Below, in pieces: positions 9,701 through 18,778 of a DNA stretch of 22,356 nucleotides. This DNA comes from Isohypsibius dastychi. Its lineage: Eukaryota > Tardigrada > Eutardigrada > Parachela > Isohypsibiidae. A model generated the notes under the pieces. That model did no database searches. It worked only from the letters and a program-made list of their open reading frames with translations, and was not told the DNA's origin. Every line of letters begins with the position of its first letter. The first letter of the stretch is position 1. A program made the position numbers and the translations under genes. The stretch is from assembly GCA_034696485.1 (NCBI GenBank), contig JAQIWT010000361.1:1-22356 (forward strand), given 5' to 3'.

Positions 9701-9999
9701 TTGACAGTTCCAGCACTGCTGGTGAGAGATGATGCAAATTCGTTTGTTTGTAAGTTCTTTAATATTTTTCTCAATCCAGGTCGTAAAGCGGATTTTGACA
9801 AAAGAGAAAGAGGTGAATATGACGTTCGGAAATCCCATTTTCACCACGAAGGTAATGATTCTTTAGTTTCTGATGTGAATCTGATTTTGTACGAATTCGT
9901 TATTTCACAGATAACGATTTCTTCCGAGTCTCATCAAAAAACATTAATCTTTCGTCGCAGCTATTTCTCGGTGCAAACACATCTTCAAAGCTTATCTAG
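9701..9999 (+). CDS. Possible two-exon gene end, charged, unrecognised
   Basis: An open frame from about 9701 (upstream limit unclear) reaches a GTAATG donor at 9852. A 59-bp intron ends at CACAG (9910), and the second exon runs in phase to the stop at 9997-9999. The joined frame is rich in charge (RKADFDKRERGEYDVRKSHF, then HHEDNDFFRVSSKN). It starts inside the putative right transposon end, so it could be the last exons of a gene interrupted by the element. No family is recognised. Confidence 0.3.
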
Positions 10000-10084
10000 A
10001 TTCTGCATTTTCCTTCTTGTTTTTTCATGCAGATGTTTTATTTTGTTTCCATTCTCATTTGTCTCTCAGCTTCCGCCAATCAGC

Positions 10085-10330
10085 GGCTAGATCTTGGGTT
10101 TTTTTGAAGTTATCTTGACGCGCTTCTGAAGGAAATTCTGAATTAAAACAACGCTGTTTTGGCGCTTTTTGGTAGCTGAAAAGGCTAAAAAGTGGACGCT
10201 GATTAAGCGCCATTTCGGGCGCCAATTCTGGATGGATTGCAGCGTGCTGTCAGCGTCGCTGGTAGCGCTGCAAAGACGCTGAAATCATTCCAAAATCCCG
10301 CTGTTCAAGCTACATTTTTGCTACCTCCTA
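10085..10330. other. Stretch enriched in GCGCT/AGCGC words, non-coding
   Basis: The words GCGCT, GCGCC, GACGCT and AGCGC recur many times here, for example GACGCGCTTC, GGCGCTTTTT and GGTAGCGCTGCAAAGACGCTG. It contains no open frame of note. It may be the remains of a short-motif repeat. Confidence 0.4.
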
Positions 10331-10386
10331 CGAACCGGGATGGTACAGAATCAAAATTTTAACAGTGATTTCGCTGATTACTGAAC

Positions 10387-10772
10387 CAAGTTGAATAGAT
10401 ATATGTTGTGAACACTCCGAGGCAGATTTCTGTCTCTCCCTTTACCCAAATGCGAACTCGCAAGATCGTAAAATTAATTGGGCTCTATTCACGTAAATGC
10501 CTCTGAAGATGCCGTGCTACAGAGAAGCAACTTGCTCAAGCTCTAAATAGCCACTGAGGGGAATAATGGTTTCATCAGTCTGGCGCAGATCAAACATTTG
10601 CTGTACCGTGACTTAAACGTCTGTCTGTCCAGTCTAATTTTCGGTTGGTACCTTAGCGCCCAGCGGCTAACAGAAGCCAGAGAGCGTTGTTGGTACCTTC
10701 TGTCTGCTCTAAGGAGTCGCATTTAACTCATGCGGAACGAGAAGTGTCCACAACATATATCTATTCAACTTG
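10387..10772. mobile_element. 386-bp MITE with 30-bp inverted ends and 7-bp TSD
   Basis: The left end CAAGTTGAATAGATATATGT and the following 10 bases (10387-10416) are inverted at 10743-10772 with one mismatch in 30. The flanks carry the direct repeat ACTGAAC immediately outside both ends (10380-10386 and 10773-10779). The interior has no long open frame, so this is a non-autonomous DNA transposon. The CAAG.. terminus recalls hAT elements, but hAT target duplications are 8 bp and only 7 match here, so the superfamily is open. Confidence 0.85.
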
Positions 10773-11170
10773 ACTGAACACTGTTTGAAATGCACTGGTC
10801 CAACTTCATAAGCTTTTCGCCTCAAGGATAGAAGAAAAAATCTTCTTTTTTATGAAACTGCTTTGACATTGAACTGGCAGGCCGTTGATTTTTAAAAAAT
10901 CAAGGCATAATGTTGTTTTTCCTTTTTTGGGCAAGGCGGTACACCGTACAGCCGTCCGACTCTTGACGTCCGCCGGTGAGAGCCGGTGATCTCAGTGAAA
11001 GAGTCAACAATTTGCACTTGTTTGAAATTCACTGACTCTTAATCTCGGGCAAAAACACTGACCTAAATAGTGAAGAATATCGTTACATTCTTCAAGCTTT
11101 CAATGTTTCTCCCCGAGGCTGCTGTTTTTCGTTTTCCCAGCTGATGTCGTGTCTTGAAGGTTCATTGCCC

Positions 11171-11746
11171 AACATATTAAGTTAAGTCTGGAAATTATGC
11201 GCTCGGAGAGAAAATTATATGAATAAGAAGCAAAGAAGCCCGCAAGGCGGCTCATGGCAACTCACTCAAGAAGCGAAGGTTCAGAGTGCATTACCCTGAA
11301 CTGGCTCATGGCCATTCAAACATCTTGCTTTGTCTGTCCACATCTTTCTCAAATGATCACGCTAACATATTAAGTTTAGTCTGGAAATCGTGCACTCGGA
11401 GAGAAAATTATATGAATAAGAAGCGAAGAAGCCCGCAAGGCCTCATAGCAACTCACTCAAGAAGCGAAGGTTCAGAGTACATTACCATGAACTGGCTCAT
11501 GCCCATTCAAACATCTTGCTTTGTCTGTCCACATCTTTCTCAAATGTTCACGCTAACATATTAAGTTAAGTCTGGAAATTATGCACTCGGAGAGTAAATT
11601 ATATGAATAAGAAGCGAAGAAGCCCGCAAGGCCTCATAGCAATTCACTCAAGAAGCGAAGGTTCAGAGTACATTACCCTGAACTGGCTCATGGCCATTCA
11701 AACATCTTGCTTTGTCTGTCCACATCTTTCTCAAATGTTCACGCTA
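11171..11746. repeat. Three-copy tandem repeat, ~192-bp unit
   Basis: Units start at 11171, 11364 and 11555 with AACATATTAAGTT and end with TTCTCAAATGTTCACGCT; the first has ATGATCACGCT. Unit lengths are 193, 191 and about 192 bp and the copies are above 90% alike. Each contains AATTATATGAATAAGAAGC, a GAAGCCCGCAAGGC block and CATCTTGCTTTGTCTGTCCA. The third copy runs into the first codons of the downstream gene at 11735. Open frames within the repeat are a by-product of the repeat and are not called as genes. Confidence 0.9.
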
Positions 11747-12785
11747 CCTTATGCTTTCCTGCTGGCTGCACCGGCGTTCGCTCAGTATGGCGGAGGTGGA
11801 TCTCCTGTACCTCTTCGAGTGATCTATACACTGGTAAGTTCACCAAAAGCCATCAAACTTTGGCTGTAGCAGCCGCCTGTTACTCCTCCATTTGATCTTC
11901 TTTTCTAGGGGGCACCATTCGCAGTCCAAAATGGGCACGGACCTCACGGGTTATTTTCCTGAATTCATGGATCAGCTCAGCAAAGTTTCGCCGGGTTTCA
12001 CGTACGACTTGAGCGTTGTCGCAGATGGATTCTATGGTAATCCTCAACCTGACGGCTCATTCAATGGCATGGTTGGAGCTCTTTCTCGAGATGTATGCTA
12101 CCATTAATATTATGTTTGGAAGTTGTGCTCTTGAAGAATGACATTTTTGGTGACCGTTCACAGGAGGCTGATGTTGCGCTGTTGTTGGGTGTGAATCAAG
12201 TTCGCTACAACGTCATCGATTTCACTGTGTCGTTCTCGGCCAGTCAGCTTCGCATTCTCGTCAACACCAGAGATTCAGTGGATCAATTTGGCGTGAAGTA
12301 CCTCGTGGTCAACAGTAGTCATCCCGCCCAGCATTTGGCCGTAAGTTCAACAAATTTCTCAGCCGCCCACACCGTTCAAGCGGACTCCTTTAATGATTTG
12401 CAGGATTCTCCCATAGCTCGCAATAGGGAGCTCTGGGCGAACATCCAGGCCAACATGCCGGGGTCGTTGGTTCCTACAGTTGCTGCTGGAGTGGCTTTGG
12501 TAAAACAAGGTGGCTACGCTTTGCTCTGGCATACCCCATTTGTCAACTTCGAAGCTGCTCAAAGTAACGGCATTTTGCGAGTGACCGACGAAGTCCTCCA
12601 TACGGTTGCCCTAGCACATGGAGTACAGAAAGGTGAGTCTGGACGTAAGGCATTATTAATGATTCTGAACTGAAATACTTTCAGGCTCACCTCTGCGCGA
12701 GCAGATCAACTTGGCAATGCTGGAACTCCAGCGCACAGGCGCCCTTGATGCGTTGGCTGTGAAATACCAAATTAGTCCTTGCTGA
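11735..12785 (+). CDS. Secreted ionotropic-glutamate-receptor-like ligand-binding domain, no channel
   Basis: Plus-strand exons 11735-11833, 11909-12092, 12164-12340, 12404-12632 and 12685-12785 have GTAAGT, GTATGC, GTAAGT and GTGAGT donors and encode about 262 residues. The signal peptide MFTLPYAFLLAAPAFA is followed by QYGGGGSPVPLRVIYTL, the usual first strand of the lobe. S1 landmarks are GTDLTGYFPEFMDQLSK, VADGFYG, DGSFNGMVGAL, ADVALL and VRYNVIDF, the last with the Arg that binds the ligand carboxylate in the family. S2 landmarks are VNSSHPAQHLADSP, ELWANIQ, GGYALLWHTPF and KGSPLREQINLAML, then LQRTGALDAL. Only about 16 residues separate VIDFTVSF from the S2 start, where channels have M1, pore, M2 and M3; a C-terminal helix is also absent. 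The usual P-L-T ligand loop and the S2 acidic residue are not conserved, so the ligand is unknown. Exon 2 needs a one-base frame correction between 11909 and 11940, from G-A-P-F-A-V into the G-T-D-L-T frame: an error, polymorphism or early decay. Confidence 0.8.
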
Positions 12786-13241
12786 CAAGATCTGACCTGT
12801 ATTTGACAATGGTTATGTAACCGGTTTCTCCGGGAAAGAGCTCAGCTAATCATTGATTGGCCCTACGTCGACATCTGATTGTTATTGGTACCAGTATTTA
12901 TTCGTCATCAGAAAAACTCAGGGGCGTGGGACAATTATGTCTAATTGCATGAAAATTAAGAAGTCATCACAAAGATTTTTCGTATTGCGCTTTGAAAGAG
13001 CGCTCTTAGCCATCGTGCCACGTCCGGCTTTTTTGAGCAACATCATGGTTCTGCTGGATAAAACTGCATCCGTCAGAGGGTTTCTGCCTCTCGCGCAATT
13101 GTTTGATGCTCGAGAAATTTTAAAAACATCGCAAGAAGGGTACAAACAATGTAGGAAATATCCCCTGAAAAAACGATCGTGCGATCGAATTTTCCCTATG
13201 CCCACCTCTGGCGGGCATACTGTCCCCCTCAAAAAAAACCA
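12786..13241. other. Intergenic, nothing identified
   Basis: This is the 3' flank of the receptor-like gene. Open frames on both strands (up to 147 codons) overlap each other and show no family pattern. Small palindromes such as CGATCGTGCGATCG and GCCCACCTCTGGCGGGC are present. Confidence 0.35.
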
Positions 13242-13744
13242 GAAAAATCTCAGCATACTGTGCAAAATAAAAAAATTGAAAAATTGGACGAAATGACCTT
13301 ACATCCGGTTATGATGTCAGTTCCGGCTGTGACGTCGTTTTTTAAGATCTCGGTCCGTTGACCTGCACTCTCAAAACCTCGTGTCTGTTGATCTGCACTT
13401 TCAAAACCTCGTGTCGCTGACCCGAGAACAAGAGAAAAGGTTTTTTCGCGTGAAGGAAAGTGGTCGGTTTTGGTAAAGGTTTTGAGGAAGGAAAATCTCA
13501 GCATGAAAATGTGAAAAAAGAAAAAAATTGGACAAATGACGTCACTTCCGGTTGTGACGTCACTTCCGGTTGTGACGTCACTTCCGGTTGTGACGTCACT
13601 TTTGGCTGTGACGTCATTTTTCAAAACCTCAGTCCGTTGACCTGCACTCTCAAAACCTCGTGTCGTTGACCCGAAAGCAAGGTAAAAAGGTTTTGAAAAA
13701 GGTTTTTTGCGTGAAGGAAAATGCTCGGTTTGGGTGAAGGTTTT
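13242..13744. repeat. Tandem duplication, ~249-bp unit
   Basis: AAAATCTCAGCAT occurs at about 13243 and 13492. Both copies continue with an A-rich/TTGGAC segment, CRE/ETS-like 18-mers, GTCCGTTGACCTGCACTCTC, AAAACCTCGTGTC, GACCCGA, AAGGTTTTTT and GCGTGAAGGAAA. The first copy carries an extra ~31-bp internal repeat (CTGCACT-TCAAAACCTCGTGT twice) and only two diverged 18-mers. The second carries an expanded 18-mer array. No gene is supported. Confidence 0.8.
13537..13621. repeat. 18-bp minisatellite, CRE palindrome plus ETS-like site
   Basis: The unit TGACGTCACTTCCGGTTG is repeated exactly three times (13537-13590), then once with changes (13591-13608, TTTGGCTG ending), then as a partial unit (13609-13621). 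Each full unit contains the palindrome TGACGTCA (consensus CRE) and CTTCCGG, an ETS-core-like word. Two diverged units lie at 13294-13329. It could bind bZIP proteins, but that is inferred from the word alone. Confidence 0.85.
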
Positions 13745-13748
13745 ATAG

Positions 13749-13770
13749 GTCCCCCCCTTGGGGGGGGGAC
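13749..13770. repeat. C7/G9 hairpin
   Basis: GTCCCCCCC TT GGGGGGGGGAC forms a near-perfect GC stem with a 2-nt loop. It directly follows the tandem duplication. Confidence 0.7.
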
Positions 13771-14864
13771 AAAAAGAATCACTTGAGGCAAGAAGAAAGC
13801 CTCCTCAAGACCACGAGAGGAAGGGACAGTTCCAGAAACACACGCTGAGTTACCGCGCAGAATTTCAATACTTATAGCTGGCGGAGATACTCTAAGGAAC
13901 ACTTCTGTCTCGTGTGTGCGTGCGGTCAGTCTCTTTCCAATTCTTGATGAAATCAAATCTTTGGCTGCCGGTCCCCATGCTCAGAAGGTTTCCAAACCGA
14001 GTGGGCAGAAAATAAAACGTCCTCGCGCAGTTGAAGCACCCATTCTTAGCACGCTGAAATGAAATCAGTCAACTTCTGAGAAAGCTGTGCCTCTGTGCCA
14101 CATCATCAACCTTGAAGAGCGGATAGTGCGTAGCCAACAGATAGAGCAGTGTGTGTCCGCTGAACTCCCCCATGGCCCACGCCGGCTTCTACAGTCTCTC
14201 AGCCAGTAGCGTCATACAAAGTGACCCACATTTTCCTCTTCACACAGAAAAGACTTTGCCCGTTCTAACCGCAAATCGACCTTGACTGTTTGGCAGGCGA
14301 AAAAATTGAAAATTTCCAAAATATTTGATATCATGTAGAATTTCAGGAAGAATTTCTTACCGGTTCAGACAAGTCAGTAAACTAGACGGTATCCGGTTTA
14401 TCGGCTATAGGTCATAAATCACGGTGGGCAATATTTTGGCCTTTCTTTAGTTTTTCAAAAATTATGGGACGAGCACGTAGGCATGAAAGAAGAAGCTGCT
14501 TGATACGTGTGATTTCAGCACTGTGATCAAGTCAAATTCTGAAGAGCCAGAGCAGGCAAAATCAAACAAAAGTTGGGACGTGACCGGCAGATGATAACAG
14601 GCGCAGTTATTTGTGGTCTGATGTGGTCTGATGTTTTGTGCACGTTATTTGTTAGCGATCAGGCGCAACTATCCTGCCCCGTTTCTTACAAAGCTTGTTT
14701 TCACAGTTCAACATTATTTGTGAAAGTACGGAAACTCCCAAAAATGGGAATATGAGTGATTCTGACGCAGCAGGTCAGAATACACACTGGGTTTTTTTCG
14801 TTTTTGAACTCGATAACCTGTTTATCGAGAAGTTGCTGTTGAGGGGGGTAAACTGAATCATGGT
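13771..14864. other. Intergenic, no gene identified
   Basis: About 1.1 kb lacks a supported frame, splice structure or repeat. It ends at the degraded Penelope-like element. The part just before 14865 may be the lost 5' part of that element, but I see no clear match. Confidence 0.35.
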
Positions 14865-16366
14865 TTGTTTAGTTACTGTCTGATGAATGAAACTAGGGGC
14901 TCACTGACGCCCATACTGGCGGAACGGGAAAAACCCCCTATCAAAACGAACTTGGATAAGCCGCAAGCAAAAGAACTAAAGAGACTGAAGCGTATTGAGG
15001 AAATTGTCATGAAACCTGCGGATAAAGGTTCCATGGTGGTCATAACGAACGCTGAGGACCATATCGCAGCTTGGAACAAACTCATGGCGGATGTAAATAA
15101 CTACCGTCAGTTACAGGATCCGTTGCATCCTCAAAACCGTATCAATTACTGCAAATTTTCACGACCATGTACCGGGCTAAGGTTATTACCCGAGGAATCT
15201 TCGACCAGTTATGGCAAAATGAGAATTATAGACCTAGGATTTTTTACACGCTTCCTAAGGTGCATAAGGAACGTGACTAATGGCTCAATCCGACGACTCC
15301 TCCTGGGCGTCCTATTTGCATTAATGTTCATTGTGAAGGTTATGAGACTGCCAAATACCTAGAGGGCTACATCAAAGCTTTTGTGAATCCGCGAAATATC
15401 CCTCACATTGTTTCAAACTCGAATGAGTTCATTTCTGCGTTCGAAGGGGTACAAACTCACCTCCGGGCTGTTAATCAAGGTGCCACTCCGGCCCGGTTAG
15501 ATAATATCTTGCTGGTGACTGGGGATGTTAAGGATATGTATCTATCCATTCCTCAAAAGGGAAGCACTGGCCTGCATTGAACATGAAATGATTCTGAACA
15601 AAGTTGCGGGTCGTCCGCCGATCAAATACTTGTTGGAACTCCTAAGAATTCAACTCAAACGTGGAGATTTTGAGTTTAATGACAAATATTATCTCCAACT
15701 GGAAGGTTTGCCAATGGGACGTGCTTCTCACCCGGCAATAGCTAATCGGTATATGAAAGGCTTTGACAACGTAATCATGGCTGCCAAGCCTTTACTTTAT
15801 AAGCGATACGTTGATGACATAATGCTCTGGGAAGGTGAACTGAAGCTATTACAAGAAGTCTTGGATCAAGCTAATCAATGAAACCCTAGCATCTGAGAAG
15901 ACTGGGCGATTGAAAGAAGAAGTCTCGGATCAAGCTAATCAATGAAACCCTAGCATCTGAGAAGACTGGGCGATTGAAAGGGTTAAAGCCACCTTTTTGG
16001 ATGTGTATCTCTATAAGCCGAATAACTTTCTTGAATGAAGCATGTTCTGAGAAGGTGGTCAAATCTGCCCTCTTGCGATGTAGGACGCTATGCTCTCTGT
16101 GAGTAGACGCAATCGTGGCGATGGATTCTCTTATTGAGGTACTGTCCTCAAGAATATACTCTCGGAGATGCATGGTAGAGTTAAAGAATGAAATACTTGC
16201 CTTACCACAGGAGCAAATTATTCAAGTGAAGGATAAAAGGAATATCTTACCGTTGGTGAAGGATTGGGATAAGAGACTTAGGCCAGTAGTTAATGCTCTA
16301 AAGAAGGATGTCGCGAAATGCTACAAGAGGATCCCTAGTTTACAAAAGTTTTTAGAAGAAGACTAG
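14865..16366 (+). mobile_element. Penelope-like reverse transcriptase, degraded
   Basis: The plus strand carries a broken Penelope-like element. The N-terminal segment has VMKPADKGSMVVI, the conserved K-P-A/T-D-K-G motif, followed by NNYRQL. After a frameshift near 15130 the frame gives FYTLPKVHKERD, with an in-frame TAA around 15276, then GRPICIN. Next come the palm motif TGDVKDMYLSIP (first catalytic Asp), a frameshift near 15555, LEGLPMGRASHPAIAN and the catalytic YVDDIMLW box (two Asp). A 64-bp tandem duplication at 15855-15982 breaks the frame again before ATFLDVYLYKPNN. Late frames reach 16366 (PSLQKFLEED). No GIY-YIG endonuclease is recognisable. With at least three frameshifts and one stop it cannot make an active enzyme. 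Confidence 0.85.
15855..15982. repeat. 64-bp direct tandem duplication inside the RT
   Basis: GAAGTCTTGGATCAAGCTAA and the rest of the 64-bp unit (15855-15918) are repeated at 15919-15982 with one clear difference (CTTGG to CTCGG). Sixty-four is not a multiple of three, so it shifts the frame. The high identity indicates a recent event. Confidence 0.9.
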
Positions 16367-16369
16367 CAA

Positions 16370-16541
16370 GATGTGTGGTAGGAAATCCGACACCCTTTAC
16401 TGTGACCGATGTCACCAATTTTGACGAAAGACTCGTACTATGTGAGGTCGTACATCCGACGCTCTTTAGTGTGATCCAAAATAACACACCATTCAGTCCT
16501 GCTGGTAGTTACGAGATGAGAACGCGTGTCTGAATGGTGTG
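16370..16541. repeat. Imperfect ~68-bp repeat and a 12-bp inverted repeat
   Basis: Around 16370 and 16438 two similar segments occur: ATGTGTGGTAGGAAATCCGAC..TTTACTGTGA and ATGTGAGGTCGTACATCCGAC..TTTAGTGTGA (dots mark skipped bases). Next, CACACCATTCAG (16485-16496) is inverted as CTGAATGGTGTG (16530-16541) with a 33-nt spacer. These may be the terminal structure of the Penelope-like element or a short MITE. Confidence 0.5.
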
Positions 16542-18205
16542 ATAAGTTATTACATGATCGTAGACAGAAATTTGAAACTCACTTTCATTGAAAACTGAAT
16601 TTTCAGTCGTCGGACCAATTTTGTTACGACCAGAATGAGATGTATCAAGAATTGCGTTTATTCGAGAAAGCAAGAATTAGTGAAAGTCAAAAGTGTTTCG
16701 GTTTCTAAGTATGCGCATGTTAGTTGCCTCGCGGCAAAGCTGGTTCGAGCGAGCTCACATAAAGTTTCAGCTAAAGTATCAGCATTTCTTGTAACAATGC
16801 GTCACACAATCGAGGTATCAATTCAGTACTCCATTCAATCCTCAACGTCATTCTGCAGTCGGTTTTCCGTTTTAACATAGTAGTCGAATCAAGTTTTATT
16901 ATTGCCAGCTATGGAGATGTGGAAGTGGAACTGACCGACAAAGTTATCATGAACAATTCAACTAACAAGATACCTGGTCAACTGCATGGACCGATGCCCA
17001 AAATCCGACCATCCATTGTTTGTCGTGGTCAATCTGGAAGGACATGTTTTAGTTTCAGTGACAACGGAAGATTTCACAGTCTTCTGTTACAGCCATGGAC
17101 CATCGACACTCAGGTCACAGACTGGTTAACTGAGTTAGTCCGCTGAACAGGTGTGAAGTAATTTCAGTCCCACACCCGACTTTAAATATATCTGACCGAA
17201 CACCGTGAATTCATTTGGATATTTGCGTGGTCAATGATGAGTCGGTCTGAATTGGGTGAATCATCAGGCCACCATCCTCGAATGTTTATCTCTGAAAACC
17301 GGTCGGATGACTCTTTCCTCCTTCACTCCGCCATTTTATGCTAATGAAGCCGAAGTTATTAGTTTATCGAGACTCGTGGTAACCTTTGCTCAATCAGAGG
17401 AAATGGCTAGCTCTTTTTCCGAAACTTGGGGTTTGACCTGATGTCGCGGGTGTTCTTGCAGAAATTCACTTTGGTTGTTATTAACAGACAGCTATTTACG
17501 GCCTTGAGTTAAGCTGAAGTAAAAATCGGAAGGTTTTGGAGAGCGAAGACAGACGGCGGACAGACGGAGGTTTGTTGAGTTTTTGTGGATGAGCTGGATG
17601 CGAATCTGGAACTTCGGATCAACTCTGGTGATCCCGTTTTTATGAAACGCTGTTTCTTTATATTCGCGTAGACAAACGCAGTTCATTGCTGCTTCCTGAT
17701 TTGATGGTGATTTGAATTACTAGTTCGTTAAAGCTCTGACTTACAAAAAAACACATCCTTTGTTAGCTCAGCATAGGATCTGACCTTTGGATTAATGCCC
17801 TCTCCTACTGTGTGACATCTGACCACTACAGTTGATGTTTGGTTGTATCTGGCAAGAAACGTTTCTGTCAATCAGGTCAGGCACAATGCACATAAAAATA
17901 AACAACTAAACATTATTCCTTGCAACCTGAGTGCGAAGAAACCTGCAATCCTTAGTATTCATAGATTTTCTGACCGCTAAATTGGCAATGGCGACGGTTC
18001 CACTCCGATACATCTTGGCTCTGCCGACACCTTCTACAAAATACGGAAACTGGAATCAGAAAAGACGATCAAACAAACCACTTATCAAATATACTGTATC
18101 GACGAGTTTCACGAGAAATTTTGTGTAACTATCGCAAAACATTAATACACCAATGAGCAAAAATGTCATGTGTGATATGGTCAACATGGCTTGCACTCCG
18201 ATTAG
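16542..18205. other. Intergenic, only weak open frames
   Basis: The best candidate is an open frame after an AG acceptor at about 16911 running to 17146 (beginning YGDVEVELTDKVIMNN). Its composition is plausible but no family is recognised. Frames at 16635-16880, 17256-17441, 17492-17686 (minus) and 17931-18128 have no support. I would not call a gene here. Confidence 0.3.
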
Positions 18206-18207
18206 TA

Positions 18208-18403
18208 CCAGCATATAACGGAATCTCGGCGCCGATTTTTTCGATCACAATCTCGCTGCCCCCAAGCCCCCATAAGGTGTAGCATGACCTTTCTGGACGA
18301 ACAACTGAGCCCCAAAGCTACATCTTATAAGAGGCTTGGGGATGGGGGGGGGCAGCGAAATAATTATCGCAAATATCGGCGCCGAGACTCCGTTTTATGC
18401 TGG
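18208..18403. mobile_element. 196-bp palindromic MITE with TA target duplication
   Basis: The left arm CCAGCATATAACGGAATCTC-GGCGCCGA and the right arm TCGGCGCCGA-GACTCCGTTTTATGCTGG are inverted copies with few mismatches. Pairing continues inward through CTCGCTGCCCCC / GGGGGCAGCGA and AAGCCCC / GGGGCTT-like blocks, so nearly the whole element can fold. TA flanks both ends (18206-18207, 18404-18405), as in Tc1/mariner-type MITEs. A half copy lies at 55-138. It has no coding capacity. Confidence 0.8.
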
Positions 18404-18778
18404 TATAAATCTCTGGCTGGTGGTATTTCTTTTACGAAATTGAATAAAGTTGTGTTGAAAAACCAATGTTGGTTGATGAGTATGGAATTGGGGCGAGGTT
18501 CTCATGGCTTTGCTTTGAAACAACATCGTGTTGTTCCGACATCCAGGTTCGTCCTAGCGTATTATGAGTTTTAGATTCAAATTCTGACAGTTCTAAATTA
18601 TCACGATCTCACTGGTTATATACGTCATGCATATCGTTTCTGGCCACGTATTGTGTGAGCTGGATATGTCACCTTCAGGCGGTCCGAATGGATACGGTTG
18701 TGCAAAATCGTTTTTTGCCTGATAAGATTCATCCAATCGCTTACATAGAGGCATGTGACGTCAATGTTCAGAGGGTTC

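Larger units (their letters stand above)
6272..9718 (+). mobile_element. Possible hAT-type element bounded by 13-bp inverted ends
   Basis: CAGTGCTGGAACT (6272-6284) is perfectly repeated in inverted orientation as AGTTCCAGCACTG (9706-9718). Each is followed inward by a G-run containing GGGGGGTA. hAT transposons often begin CAGTG or CAAGG, and a hAT-type transposase remnant lies inside on the plus strand (7960-8680). The right end also carries a GCGAGCGAAGCGAGCGC block (about 9626-9648), a composition seen in some invertebrate DNA transposons. Against this, the 8 bp outside each end do not match, so no target duplication is visible, and the span includes a secreted-protein gene. The ends may come from different copies, or the flanks have diverged. 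Confidence 0.4.

Noticed and set aside
9750-9779. Possible GTAAGT..CAG intron of 30 bp
   Set aside because: It is too short for a normal animal intron, and the frame is open through it.
11286-11869. Overlapping 88-92-codon frames starting MNKKRRSPQG and similar
   Set aside because: They arise from the 192-bp tandem repeat. Only the segment from 11735 has a signal peptide and connects to the downstream exons.
12853-13296. 147-codon plus-strand and 115-codon minus-strand frames
   Set aside because: They overlap each other, have no recognisable motif, and run into the repeat region.
13537-13621. CRISPR-like array
   Set aside because: Units abut with no unique spacers, so it is a minisatellite.
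13250-13669. Frames with repeated TSGCDV or TTGSDV words
   Set aside because: These are translations of the 18-bp minisatellite on both strands. The repetition comes from the DNA repeat, not from a protein.
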